This document shows, piece by piece, positions 36,613 to 45,259 of a stretch of 64,000 nucleotides of DNA; the first letter of the stretch is position 1, and each line of letters begins with the position of its first letter. Source of the stretch: Eubacteriaceae bacterium (GTDB taxonomy: Bacteria; Bacillota; Clostridia; Peptostreptococcales; Anaerovoracaceae); assembly GCA_902362435.1 (NCBI GenBank), contig CABIWW010000002.1:124001-188000 (forward strand), in the 5' to 3' direction. Made by a program: the position numbers and the translations under genes. The notes under the pieces are model-generated. The model was not told where the DNA came from. It did no database searches and was given only the letters and a program-made list of their open reading frames with translations.

Positions 36613-38280
36613 CTACTCTACGAATACACTTCCTCCGATGAACTCTCTTATTATAGAGTTGTTCGGTATCACCTTGTCATCCTCTATGCTGTCAAAGAAC
36701 CTGATAAATTTCAGCAGGCGCACTGCCTCGGCATATTCCGAGCTGTGCTCATCCACTTCTTCCAGAATAGGTTCTACGTACTTTCTCAGTACAGAAAGCT
36801 CATATGTGAGCGCCGAATTGAACATCACATCTGCCCTGTCATTGTAAGGGAATATGTTCCGATCCTCTCCCGCTCTCACCTTCGGCCACAGCGCGATTGT
36901 CTCCGCAGCAGAGCTCCCGCGGAATTCATAATCCCTCACGATACGTCTTATCATCCTGGCATCCGTAGTCGTCACTCTGTTGTGCCTGTCGATGTTGAGC
37001 TGCGTGAACGGGCTTATATATATGCGGAATTTCTGGCTTTCGTCGATCCTCTCGGTCAGCCGTTCATTCAGACCGTGTATGCCCTCTATGATTATAGGCT
37101 GATCAGGCTGGAGCGTCGTTATCCTCTTGCCGAAGACCTTCTGTCCCTTTGTAAAGTCGAACTCCGGCAGATCCACAGCCTCTCCCGCCAGGAGTCTGTT
37201 CATATTATCGTTGAAAAGATCGATATCCAGCGCCTCGAGATTCTCGAAATTATAATTTCCGTCCTCGTCCACCGGAGAGTCACATCTTTCTTTGTAGTAG
37301 TCATCCAGTCCCATGTAAAGAGGCTGCAGACCGTTTACCATCAGCTGCACGCACAGGCGTTTCGCAAACGTCGTCTTGCCCGATGAAGACGGCCCCGCGA
37401 TCAGTATCAGTCGTTTGTTACGTCTGGTGATGCAGTCCGCGATCTCGGCGACCTTCTTTTCATGCAAAGCTTCAGAAAGCAGTATGAACTTCTTGGCGTC
37501 GCCTGCACGTATCTTGTCGTTCAGATCCGGCAGATATGACACGCCAAGCAGTCTGTGCCACTCTTTCTCCTCTTCAAAAGCCGCATATATCTGTTTGTCA
37601 TCTATGTATCCCGGCAGACGATCCGGAGCCGACGGCTGAGGAAATCTCAGAAGCACTCCGTCTCTGTATTTCATCAGCTGGAAACGCCCGATATATCCCG
37701 TAGACGGAGCCATCAGGCCATAGAAAAAATTCCTGTATCCGTCTATGCTGTAAAACTTGGCGTTCACGATACTTTTAGTTTCCTCCAGCAGTCTGGCTTT
37801 TTCCATGCAGTTGTACTCTTCCCATATGCCGACCGCCTCATCGCGCCTATAGACTTCTCGCACGATAGGGATATCCTCTTCAGCGATCTCCTTCATGCGG
37901 TATTCCACCGCACGCAGCTGTTCATCGTTCAGAGGGGTCTCTGCCTCGATCTCCGTGTAAAGGCTCTTGTTGAGCGAGTTTTCTATCTTTACAGCAGCAT
38001 TGTTTCCCATGACGTCATGCACCGCCTTGAGATATATGAGACAAAGACTGTTCTGATACGCGATGAACGCGCTGTGATCTCTTATATCAAGAAAAGTTAT
38101 ATCTGCATCGTCAGTTATTTCATAAGTCAGTTCTTCATACTTTCCGTTGACCAGCGCCAGCATCACCGTAGCCGACAGTTCATTCCTGAATTCACCTGCC
38201 AGCTCTCTCAGCGCAAATGGCTCTTCTCTCGTGAGTTCCCGGAAACTGTCCCCGGGATTTATGCGTAACCTTATTTTCAT
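36613..38280 (-). CDS. uridine kinase-like protein with N-terminal TGS/threonyl-tRNA-synthetase-like domains
   Basis: 555 aa from the ATG at 38280 (AAAGGG upstream). N-terminal part (about 1-280) resembles the TGS and second additional domains of ThrRS, as in the common clostridial fused uridine kinases. The C-terminal kinase domain has P-loop GPSSSGKTTFA near residue 300, a DDYYKER Asp near 330 and FDFTKGQK. It presumably phosphorylates uridine/cytidine or a related compound. First gene of the kinase-kinase-GNAT unit. Family members are common, but the role of the synthetase-like half is not established. Confidence 0.88.
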   Translation of the reverse strand: MKIRLRINPGDSFRELTREEPFALRELAGEFRNELSATVMLALVNGKYEELTYEITDDADITFLDIRDHSAFIAYQNSLCLIYLKAVHDVMGNNAAVKIENSLNKSLYTEIEAETPLNDEQLRAVEYRMKEIAEEDIPIVREVYRRDEAVGIWEEYNCMEKARLLEETKSIVNAKFYSIDGYRNFFYGLMAPSTGYIGRFQLMKYRDGVLLRFPQPSAPDRLPGYIDDKQIYAAFEEEKEWHRLLGVSYLPDLNDKIRAGDAKKFILLSEALHEKKVAEIADCITRRNKRLILIAGPSSSGKTTFAKRLCVQLMVNGLQPLYMGLDDYYKERCDSPVDEDGNYNFENLEALDIDLFNDNMNRLLAGEAVDLPEFDFTKGQKVFGKRITTLQPDQPIIIEGIHGLNERLTERIDESQKFRIYISPFTQLNIDRHNRVTTTDARMIRRIVRDYEFRGSSAAETIALWPKVRAGEDRNIFPYNDRADVMFNSALTYELSVLRKYVEPILEEVDEHSSEYAEAVRLLKFIRFFDSIEDDKVIPNNSIIREFIGGSVFVE

Positions 38281-38424
38281 ATATGTTACCCTTTCTCTTG
38301 TTTTTTCATATGGATGAAATATATTCAGTATATCATATGCACAGAGTAAAAACCACATGCGGTTCAGTATTGCCGCCACAGACTGCACACAGGAGCTCCA
38401 CTGCCGTATCCGGCACCAGGCAAA

Positions 38425-38460
38425 GCCGGGCGGGCAGCATAAAACTGCCGCCGCCGGCAT
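38425..38460 (-). terminator. GC-rich hairpin after the PC4-family gene
   Basis: GCCGGGCGGGCAG (38425-38437) pairs with CTGCCGCCGCCGGC (ending 38458), directly after the stop codon. Only TTTG follows on the minus strand, so termination strength is uncertain. Confidence 0.5.
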
Positions 38461-38461
38461 A

Positions 38462-39019
38462 TCAGAAGACGCTGTTCATCCCATCTTCCTCGTACCCTGC
38501 TTCATCTATCCCGCATACGGTCTCCACAGGCTCTGTATCATCAGCGCACGAAATACATCCGTGATCATCGCATGTACCCATGAACGCTGCGCCGTGGCCT
38601 TCTTCTCGATCTGCCGCATCACCACCACCGGCAGTTTCGGAGCACGCCTTTGCAGCGCATGCTCTCTGACCGGTGCTCACACCGTCATCACGCTCTTCCC
38701 TTCTGCGCTGCGTTTCACCGTCCGGTACGCCCGGCCGGCTCACACTGCTGCTTCCGGCCCCTCTGCTGTCATATCTGCTTTTTCGATTCCTGTTTCTGAT
38801 CAGATCCAGGATCGTTCTCATCTCTTTTTCATGCAGCGTGACTCCCCTCGACATATGTGCATGATCCGGCGACCACTCCCTTATGTCATACTTCGGAGCT
38901 GCGCCGTTCCAGCTGACGAGATTGAGTTCCTTGTTCCACCCCGTCGAATACGTCGTTATCACGCCTAAGTGCTCAACTATATCGAATGATATCTCCCTGT
39001 CAAAATTGCTGCCGTTCAT
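38462..39019 (-). CDS. PC4/YdbC-family ssDNA-binding protein with long hydrophilic tail
   Basis: 185 aa from the ATG at 39019 (GGGAGGAGAG upstream). Residues about 7-75 match the YdbC/PC4 fold: FDIVEHLGVITTYSTGW, KELNLVSWNG, PKYDIREWSPDH and GVTLHEKEMRTIL. YdbC-type proteins are ~75 aa dimers that bind single-stranded DNA. Here a further ~110 residues follow, rich in Gly, Ser, Arg, Asp, Glu and Cys and of low complexity, in the same frame with no break. Strong promoter upstream. Function of the tail is unknown. Confidence 0.85.
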   Translation of the reverse strand: MNGSNFDREISFDIVEHLGVITTYSTGWNKELNLVSWNGAAPKYDIREWSPDHAHMSRGVTLHEKEMRTILDLIRNRNRKSRYDSRGAGSSSVSRPGVPDGETQRRREERDDGVSTGQRACAAKACSETAGGGDAADREEGHGAAFMGTCDDHGCISCADDTEPVETVCGIDEAGYEEDGMNSVF

Positions 39020-39101
39020 AATACTCTCCTCCCTTGGAATAAAAAATCTATTCAGCAATACCTCTTTCTGCTGCCCGGACAGGCAGTATGTTTACGTGAA
39101 A

Positions 39102-39130
39102 AATATATCATTTTTGTAAAATAATGTCAA
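39102..39130 (-). promoter_or_regulatory. promoter of the PC4-family gene
   Basis: Minus strand perfect TTGACA (39130-39125) and TATATT (39107-39102), 17-base spacing. The leader contains a CTGCC/GGCAG hairpin (39071-39086). Confidence 0.75.
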
Positions 39131-39245
39131 TATATATTTCCTTTATTTTCCGCAAACCCCCAGTCTCAGCTTTGCACCTAAAGAAAAAGACGGTGCGCCA
39201 ATGTTTTACATCAGCACGACCGCCTCATCCTTCATACTTATTTAA

Positions 39246-39570
39246 TTATTTCACAGAAAGTTTTCTTTTTCTTACAGCTACTGCGCCTGCTGCCGCACCG
39301 CTCGCGAGCAGTAATGCGATCCACAATGCGATGTTGCTCTCATCGCCTGTATTCGCAGCGTTTTCAGCTTTTGCTTCTGCTTTCGCTCAGAGCTTTATCT
39401 CCATCCTTATCGCAGTTCTTCTCTATGTAAGTTCTGAATACAGAGTCCGGGAAATTCGTTTCGTTTATCTCCACGTCTCCTTCTCCTGCAAATGCCGCAG
39501 ACGGCATCAGTCCCAGCACCATCACAAGTCCTAAAACTGCACCCAGCAGCCATTTTCTTGTTGCTCCCAT
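39246..39570 (-). pseudogene. collapsed cell-surface protein gene: signal peptide plus wall-anchor remnant
   Basis: The 5' part (39570-39364) encodes a signal peptide ending SAAFA and the surface-protein motif INETNFPDSVFRTYIE followed by CDKDGDKALSE, typical of the N-terminus of clostridial leucine-rich-repeat proteins. It ends early at a stop. In the next frame, AEAKAENAANTGDESNIALW and then a hydrophobic helix and RKRKLSVK (stop at 39246) form a sortase-type anchor in which NTGDE replaces LPxTG. Everything between the two ends is missing and the junction is out of frame. Promoter and SD are intact. Alternative: assembly collapse over a repetitive gene. Confidence 0.8.
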
Positions 39571-39659
39571 TAATTAAACCTCCTCGTTTTCACTATACCA
39601 AAAAAGTGTAATCGTTTTTCCATGCGGTTAATTAACATTAACTAACCGTCGATGGCGGC

Positions 39660-39688
39660 ATTATATCTTCCGCTAAAACAGTCGTCAA
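39660..39688 (-). promoter_or_regulatory. promoter of the surface-protein remnant
   Basis: Minus strand TTGACG (39688-39683) and TATAAT (39665-39660), 17-base spacing, about 90 bases before the ATG. A CGGTTA/TAACCG inverted repeat (about 39625-39649) lies in the leader. Confidence 0.7.
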
Positions 39689-39763
39689 CATATTTTTTAC
39701 AATTACATCGCAAATCAAAAAAACTTCCCGTCAGCCACCGTACAAATGAAAATTTTTTGCAGC

Positions 39764-39785
39764 AAAAAAGACAGCCGCATCTGTC
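39764..39785 (-). terminator. terminator of the aminotransferase gene
   Basis: GACAG/CTGTC hairpin (39770-39785) with TTTTTT following on the minus strand (39769-39764). Confidence 0.7.
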
Positions 39786-39861
39786 AAAGTTCACGACTGC
39801 CTTTATCATTCACTCTATCGGCACATGACGCCCGTATACATCTGCAGGTCTGCCGGACACC

Positions 39862-41103
39862 TTATTTTTCGTCCATTGCCGCTTTGATCATCGCAGGTAT
39901 CTTCCTGCACTTCTCTTCTGAAACCGAAGCGACCGAAACTCTGAGGCCCTTTGCAAGAGGAACTATGAACAGCCCCTGCTTTTCCAGCTCTGCGCTGATC
40001 GCATCAGGATCGTCGCACGGTATCGACACGAAGAATCCCGCATCGAAAGGAACAGTCTCCAGGCCGGCCTTTTCCGCCTCTTCCTCGAAAGCTCTGCCTC
40101 TTGCGAGCAGCATATCTCTGTAGTATGCGCGCTCCTCGTCGACCTTCCTGAGCAGCTCCTTGTCGGCATATATCTTCGAAAGTATCACCTGACCCACTCT
40201 GGCGCTGTTCGACCATGATCCTCTCGACGAATATTCGCACACACGCCTGAATTCATCCGCGATCTCTTTCGTCTTCGCCATGCAGATCATCGCGCCGCAT
40301 CTCGTTCCGTAAAGCGTATATGTCTTGGAAAGGCTGTACGCTATGATCGGAAGCACGTTTGCAGGAAGCTCCTCGAGCTTCGGCAGGAATCTTCTGTATT
40401 CTTCCTCGTCTCCTGCGAAATCTATATATGCGGCATCCACTACCAGCGCTATCGCTTTTCCCGTCTCTGCCGCTTCTGTGAGTACTCTGACCACGTTGTC
40501 CCAGTCCTCGAGCGTCAGCGAATATCCAGTAGGATTGTGCGCCGGCGTGTTCAGTATCACGACGAGGCTCTGCTGGCTTTCCAGAAGCCCGTTCACAGTT
40601 TCCCTGAACGATTCCCAGTTGAACTTCCTGTCCGCTGTAAAAAGCTCGAATGTCGCAACGCTTCTGCCTATCTCGCCCGCGATAGTATTGTATGGCGCCC
40701 AGTGCCAGTCTGAGGTGATGATTTTATCTCCGGGTTCGGAATAATTAGCTATCACGTTTCTGAGCGTGCCTGTACCGCCGGGAGTAGCTACCGCTTCCGT
40801 AAATCCCTTTGGCTCATATGATCCGAAAGCTGCCTTCTTTACAGCTTCTCTGAATGCAGGTGTCCCGCCTATCGGAGCATAATCCGCATAATCCTGAGGA
40901 TCGAGCTCTCTGAACACTTTATCGACTGATGAAAGCACGATAAGTCTGCCGTCATCGTCGAGCAGCGAACCTATAGTCGCGTTGATGACTTTATCCGCAC
41001 CCTCTTCAGCTATCATCTTTTTCGCTCTGTTGCTTATTCCGAAGATCTTGTCTTCCTGTGGTATGTTTCTTCCGTTCTGTCTGGCTAAATGATATTCCGC
41101 CAT
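39862..41103 (-). CDS. class I/II PLP-dependent aminotransferase
   Basis: 413 aa fold-type I aminotransferase. PLP-site Lys in AYSLSKTYTLYG (about residue 260), Asp in LVVDAAYIDF, Asn in LNTPAHNPTGY, and the Arg in KGLRVSVAS that binds substrate carboxylate. Transfers an amino group between an amino acid and 2-oxoglutarate or another keto acid. The pattern suits aspartate or aromatic aminotransferases; substrate cannot be fixed. Single gene with its own promoter and terminator. Confidence 0.88.
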   Translation of the reverse strand: MAEYHLARQNGRNIPQEDKIFGISNRAKKMIAEEGADKVINATIGSLLDDDGRLIVLSSVDKVFRELDPQDYADYAPIGGTPAFREAVKKAAFGSYEPKGFTEAVATPGGTGTLRNVIANYSEPGDKIITSDWHWAPYNTIAGEIGRSVATFELFTADRKFNWESFRETVNGLLESQQSLVVILNTPAHNPTGYSLTLEDWDNVVRVLTEAAETGKAIALVVDAAYIDFAGDEEEYRRFLPKLEELPANVLPIIAYSLSKTYTLYGTRCGAMICMAKTKEIADEFRRVCEYSSRGSWSNSARVGQVILSKIYADKELLRKVDEERAYYRDMLLARGRAFEEEAEKAGLETVPFDAGFFVSIPCDDPDAISAELEKQGLFIVPLAKGLRVSVASVSEEKCRKIPAMIKAAMDEK

Positions 41104-41174
41104 AATTTTATCACCTCTTGTTTATCGTAGTTTTAAGTTTCGCCTCGCATCGAGCGCAGCCAAAACTGTATACA

Positions 41175-41180
41175 ATTATA
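41175..41180 (-). promoter_or_regulatory. extended -10 of the aminotransferase promoter
   Basis: Minus strand TG-C-TATAAT, an extended -10 with no good -35, about 70 bases from the start codon. Confidence 0.5.
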
Positions 41181-41256
41181 GCACAATTACTTGTTTTTAG
41201 CAGTATTAATTTTCCTGTATCTGTCGATACTAAAAAATACAGGAGGTAAGGTATAC

Positions 41257-41907
41257 ATGAGACAGGATAAAAAACAAAAAGACAGACCTGCTGCCGCTCT
41301 GGTGTTATGCTTTTGTCTTATGGCGATAGTTTCTATTTTTGTCGTGAAAGCCAGCATCGACAAAGTTCACGACAATATGCAGTCGGAAAAAGCCGCAGAC
41401 GTCGTCAAGGAAAAGGCTGTCGACGAAAGCACAGAAGCATCGCAGAACATAGTAGACAGCAGAGACACTTCGGAAAACAGCGGGGAAACAGACGGATCAT
41501 CATTTATTGTTCCCGTTACCGGCGATATCATCATGGATTATTCCATGGATATGCCTGTATATCACAAAACTCTCGATCAGTACATGACTCACAGCGGCAT
41601 CGATATCGCAGCTCCATCCGGAACGACCGTCAGTGCATGCGCATCCGGAACAGTGACGCGCATAGACGAAGATGACAGGCTGGGTATCACAGTTGAAATA
41701 AATCACGGAAACGGTATCATTTCCGTATACGGCAATCTGGCTAAAAATGATCTGATCGAGCTCGGGGAGATAGTCTCGAAGGGCGACACTATCGGCCGGA
41801 TCGGCCGGACTTCGCTTTTTGAATTCGAAGAAGACGACCATCTTCATTTCGAGATACGCAATGGCAGCGAGCCTGACGATCCGCGAAACTATATACAGGG
41901 GTTATAG
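41257..41907 (+). CDS. M23 family peptidase, SpoIIQ-like
   Basis: 216 aa from the ATG at 41257 (AGGAGG upstream; the longer frame has no SD). One N-terminal membrane helix (about 12-31), an acidic linker and a LytM/M23 domain (about 90-210). Metal ligands are intact: HSGID (HxxxD) and HLHFE (HxH). Size and architecture resemble SpoIIQ of Clostridia, the forespore partner of SpoIIIAH, whose clostridial form also keeps zinc ligands. Other wall endopeptidases are possible. No sporulation genes adjoin it. Confidence 0.8.
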   Translation: MRQDKKQKDRPAAALVLCFCLMAIVSIFVVKASIDKVHDNMQSEKAADVVKEKAVDESTEASQNIVDSRDTSENSGETDGSSFIVPVTGDIIMDYSMDMPVYHKTLDQYMTHSGIDIAAPSGTTVSACASGTVTRIDEDDRLGITVEINHGNGIISVYGNLAKNDLIELGEIVSKGDTIGRIGRTSLFEFEEDDHLHFEIRNGSEPDDPRNYIQGL

Positions 41908-41927
41908 TGCCGCAGACATTTTACCTC

Positions 41928-41955
41928 TTGACAAGCGTGACGATACGACTATAAT
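41928..41955 (+). promoter_or_regulatory. thiC promoter
   Basis: Perfect TTGACA (41928-41933) and perfect TATAAT (41950-41955), 16-base spacing, just upstream of the TPP aptamer. Confidence 0.85.
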
Positions 41956-41969
41956 AAATGCGTGAACTA

Positions 41970-42052
41970 AATAACGGGGAGCTTGTGTAACAGGCTGAGA
42001 GGGAACCAGAGTTCCGACCCATGAACCTGATGTGGATAATGCCAACGTAGGA
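41970..42052 (+). ncRNA. TPP riboswitch (THI element)
   Basis: The conserved words appear in order: GGGGAGCTTG, GGCTGAGAGGG, then GACCCATGAACCTGATGTGG and ATAATGCCAACGTAGG. Binding of thiamine pyrophosphate represses thiC. Family established; all elements read directly. Confidence 0.97.
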
Positions 42053-42106
42053 AAAATATTGATATATGTTTTACATTATGTATCACATATGGAATATGCT
42101 TATTAC

Positions 42107-42141
42107 AGAAGTGTATGTACCTCAGGTGCATGCACTTTTTT
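42107..42141 (+). terminator. TPP-riboswitch-controlled terminator
   Basis: AAGTG.ATG.ACCT pairs with AGGT.CAT.CACTT (42109-42136), followed by a T6-7 run, 30 bases before thiC. This places control at transcription termination. Confidence 0.8.
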
Positions 42142-42171
42142 CTATATCCACGAAGAAACAAGGAGGATACA

Positions 42172-43479
42172 ATGAATTACACAACACAGATGGACGCTGC
42201 AAGAAAAGGGATATTCACACCTGAACTGATGACTGTTGCCGAGAAGGAAAACATGCCGGCTGAAAAGCTGCAGAAGCTGGTTGCCGAGGGCAAGGTGGCG
42301 ATATGCGCCAACAAGGCTCACAAATGCCTCGATCCGGAGGGTATCGGCAGCATGCTGCGAACCAAGATAAACGTGAATCTCGGGGTTTCGAGAGACTGCA
42401 AGGATTACGATCTGGAGATGCAGAAGGTGATGCACGCCGTAGAGATGGGCGCAGAATCGATCATGGATCTTTCGAGCCACGGCAACACACAGCCGTTCAG
42501 ACAGAAGCTGACTGCCGAGTGTCCGGTCATCATCGGTACGGTACCGGTATACGACAGCGTCATACACTATCAGCGCGACCTCGCGACTCTCACCGCAAAG
42601 GACTTCATCGATGTGATCCGTCTGCACGCTGAGGACGGAGTCGATTTCGTCACGCTCCACTGCGGTATCACGAGAAAAACGATCGATCAGATCAAGAAAC
42701 ACAAGAGAAAGACGAATATCGTCAGCAGAGGAGGAAGTCTTGTCTTCGCATGGATGAGCATGACCGGCGAGGAGAATCCGTTCTACGAATATTACGATGA
42801 GATACTCGATATATGCGAAAAGCACGATGTCACTATCTCGCTCGGAGACGCATGCCGTCCGGGATGTCTCGCAGACGCCACTGACGTGTGTCAGATCGAG
42901 GAGCTCGTAAGGCTCGGAGAACTGACAAAGCGCGCATGGGATCACAACGTCCAGGTAATGGTCGAAGGTCCGGGACATGTGCCTCTCGATCAGATCGCTG
43001 CAAACATGAAGGTCCAGGAAACGCTCTGCATGGGTGCTCCGTTCTATGTGCTCGGACCTCTCGTTACTGACATCGCCATGGGCTACGACCACATCACCGC
43101 TGCTATAGGCGGCGCTGTTGCTGCGATGCACGGCGCAGCTTTCCTGTGCTACGTGACACCGGCTGAACACCTGGCTCTGCCGAATGTCGACGATGTAAAG
43201 CAGGGGATCATCGCTTCAAAGATAGCTGCCCATGCTGCTGATATCGCAAAGGGGATTCCGGGAGCAAGGGATATAGATGACAGGATGGGGGACGCCAGAA
43301 GGAATCTCGACTGGGATGCGCAGTTCGAATGTGCTCTGGATCCCGTGACTGCAAAAGCCATCCGTGACAGCAGAAGCCCTGAGGAGGATCACAGCGATAC
43401 ATGCAGCATGTGCGGAAAGTTCTGCGCAGTCCGCAGCATGAACAAGGCTCTCGCGGGAGAGACGATCGACATCCTTTAG
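42172..43479 (+). CDS. thiC: phosphomethylpyrimidine synthase ThiC
   Basis: 435 aa. Radical-SAM enzyme turning aminoimidazole ribotide into HMP-P for thiamine synthesis. The C-terminal cluster motif is CSMCGKFC (CX2CX3C), one residue shorter than the CX2CX4C of many bacteria but as seen in Clostridia. Core segments [19 protein letters not shown] and [15 protein letters not shown] are intact. AGGAGG precedes the ATG at 42172; an in-frame ATG at 42115 lies inside the riboswitch platform. No other thi gene is nearby. Confidence 0.96.
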   Translation: MNYTTQMDAARKGIFTPELMTVAEKENMPAEKLQKLVAEGKVAICANKAHKCLDPEGIGSMLRTKINVNLGVSRDCKDYDLEMQKVMHAVEMGAESIMDLSSHGNTQPFRQKLTAECPVIIGTVPVYDSVIHYQRDLATLTAKDFIDVIRLHAEDGVDFVTLHCGITRKTIDQIKKHKRKTNIVSRGGSLVFAWMSMTGEENPFYEYYDEILDICEKHDVTISLGDACRPGCLADATDVCQIEELVRLGELTKRAWDHNVQVMVEGPGHVPLDQIAANMKVQETLCMGAPFYVLGPLVTDIAMGYDHITAAIGGAVAAMHGAAFLCYVTPAEHLALPNVDDVKQGIIASKIAAHAADIAKGIPGARDIDDRMGDARRNLDWDAQFECALDPVTAKAIRDSRSPEEDHSDTCSMCGKFCAVRSMNKALAGETIDIL

Positions 43480-43621
43480 TCGACGGGTATCACGCTGATG
43501 CCATATGCGGTCAGCGCATGAACGACCGGGATCGCTGACACTCGCTGACACGCATGACGAGAATTCTCCACGCATGCATGGTCAAGGATCTGTGAAATCG
43601 GCCGTACCGGCAACACGCGAA

Positions 43622-43660
43622 AAAACGGGAATGCATACTTTAAATGCACTCCCGTTTTAT
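43622..43660 (+). terminator. terminator after thiC
   Basis: AACGGGA-TGCAT pairs with ATGCA-TCCCGTT, followed by TTATTGTTCGTTTT. Located about 145 bases past the thiC stop; the gap 43480-43621 shows no gene. Confidence 0.8.
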
Positions 43661-43715
43661 TGTTCGTTTTTTATGTTCTGACATCGCGGTCACGCGATCC
43701 ATCCGGTCGATCCGC

Positions 43716-44462
43716 TCAGACCGTGAACTTCACGTAATTTATATTCTTTCCGCGTCCGCTGAATTTGTCTTCGTATTCGGTAGTCGTGTTCTTCGACTCG
43801 AAGCTGCTGCTGTGCAGATCTCTGGTCTGCTCTGTGATCTGATAGCCCGCAGCCTCTATCTCTTCAAGTGTAAAATCGTACAGCGCGTCATTGTCCGTCT
43901 TCACTTCCACGAATCCGCCCGGCTTCAGCGCCCAGGCATAATCTCTCAGCCTGTCTCTGTACGTGAGCCTGCGCTTTTCATGACGCGCCTTCGGCCACGG
44001 ATCGCTGAAATTGAGATATATCCCCGACAGCTGGTTTTCATAAAAAAGCTCGTCCATCGAATGCACGAATGTCAGCACGAACCTGAGATTGGAAAGTCGC
44101 CCCGTATCTCCATCGAGCTCCTTCGCCTTTTCGAGCGCACGCAGTATCACGGTCTCCTGACCCTCTATCGCGATGAAATCCGCTTCAGGATGGTCCATCG
44201 CCTTGCTGGTGATGAACTGCCCTTTTCCGCAGCCTATCTCAAGAAAAAGCTCGCGCCCTTCCCTGTCAGGGCCGAAATAGTCCATCGCAGGATCATGCTC
44301 GTGTGCTGCAGCATCAGCTCCGCTGCTTTCCGCGCCGCTGCGCTTTCCTTCACGCAGACACTCCGATCCGCGCCGGCTGTCAGCCGACTGCGGCTTTTCT
44401 ATCATATATGCACTGCATTCCTGCAGCCTCTTGTCAAGATCTTTTGCTTTTCGCTGTCTCAT
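43716..44462 (-). CDS. trmB: tRNA (guanine-N7)-methyltransferase
   Basis: 248 aa from the ATG at 44462, which overlaps the ecfT stop (ATGA). SAM-binding LFLEIGCGKGQF (about 72-83), the TrmB signature NFSDPWPKARHEKRRL (about 149-164) and TDNDALYDFT near the end. Makes m7G46 in tRNA. Compared with ordinary TrmB (~215 aa) it has an insert of about 35 hydrophilic residues (about 24-60, SADSRRGSECLREGKRSGAE region) before the Rossmann domain. Last gene of the aroD-ecf unit. Confidence 0.93.
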   Translation of the reverse strand: MRQRKAKDLDKRLQECSAYMIEKPQSADSRRGSECLREGKRSGAESSGADAAAHEHDPAMDYFGPDREGRELFLEIGCGKGQFITSKAMDHPEADFIAIEGQETVILRALEKAKELDGDTGRLSNLRFVLTFVHSMDELFYENQLSGIYLNFSDPWPKARHEKRRLTYRDRLRDYAWALKPGGFVEVKTDNDALYDFTLEEIEAAGYQITEQTRDLHSSSFESKNTTTEYEDKFSGRGKNINYVKFTV

Positions 44463-45259
44463 ATGAAAATCCTCTCCAGCACTATTACCGCGATGAATGC
44501 CGCAAACACCAGCGACGCCGCCAGGTCGCGCTTTTCCAGCTTCATGCCGTTCATTCTCGTACGCTGTATATTGCCGCCGTAGCATCTCGCCTCCATAGCC
44601 ATCGCGAGATCCTGGGCGATCCTGAAAGCGCTTATGAAAAGCGGCACAAGTATAGGCACCAGCGCCTTCGCTCTGCGCAGGAGATTGCCGCTTTCAAAAT
44701 CGGCGCCCCTGGCCTGCTGTGCTTTCATTATCTTATCTGTCTCCTCGAGGAGCGTCGGTATGAATCTGAGCGCTATCGTCATCATCATCGCCAGCTCGTG
44801 AGCGGGAAGTCCGAATCTCTTGAACGGCGAAAGCAGCGCTTCTATACCGTCGGTAAGGCTTATCGGCTTCGTCGTCAGCGTCAGCAGAGACGAACCGATT
44901 ATCAGCAGCACCAGACGCACGGCCATGAATACCGCGGTACGCAGCCCTTCTCTGGTTATCGAGAGGAACCAGAACGACACGAGCACTTCGCCCCTGACCA
45001 TGAACATGTTTATCAGGAACGTGAACGCGATTATCAGAAATACCGGTTTCAGACCTCTCAGTATGAATTTCAGCGGCACTTTCGATATCGCTATCGTCAC
45101 CGCAAGTCCGATGAAAGCTATACCGAATCCAATAAAATCGTCGACCACGAACAGAGCTACGATATAGAACAGCGTAGCCATTATCTTCACTCTCGGGTCG
45201 AGTCTGTGTATATATGAACTTCCGGGATAATACTGTCCCAGGGTGATATCTCTTATCAT
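44459..45259 (-). CDS. ecfT: energy-coupling factor transmembrane protein EcfT
   Basis: 266 aa with about five or six membrane helices. The two coupling-helix motifs that grip the ATPases are visible as QQARGADFE (about 163-171) and MEARCYGG (about 217-224). N-terminal YYPGSSYIHRLDPRVKI is the family start. Overlaps ecfA2 and trmB by 4 bases each. It serves S components encoded elsewhere, including probably the one at 47.9 kb. Confidence 0.95.
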   Translation of the reverse strand: MIRDITLGQYYPGSSYIHRLDPRVKIMATLFYIVALFVVDDFIGFGIAFIGLAVTIAISKVPLKFILRGLKPVFLIIAFTFLINMFMVRGEVLVSFWFLSITREGLRTAVFMAVRLVLLIIGSSLLTLTTKPISLTDGIEALLSPFKRFGLPAHELAMMMTIALRFIPTLLEETDKIMKAQQARGADFESGNLLRRAKALVPILVPLFISAFRIAQDLAMAMEARCYGGNIQRTRMNGMKLEKRDLAASLVFAAFIAVIVLERIFI

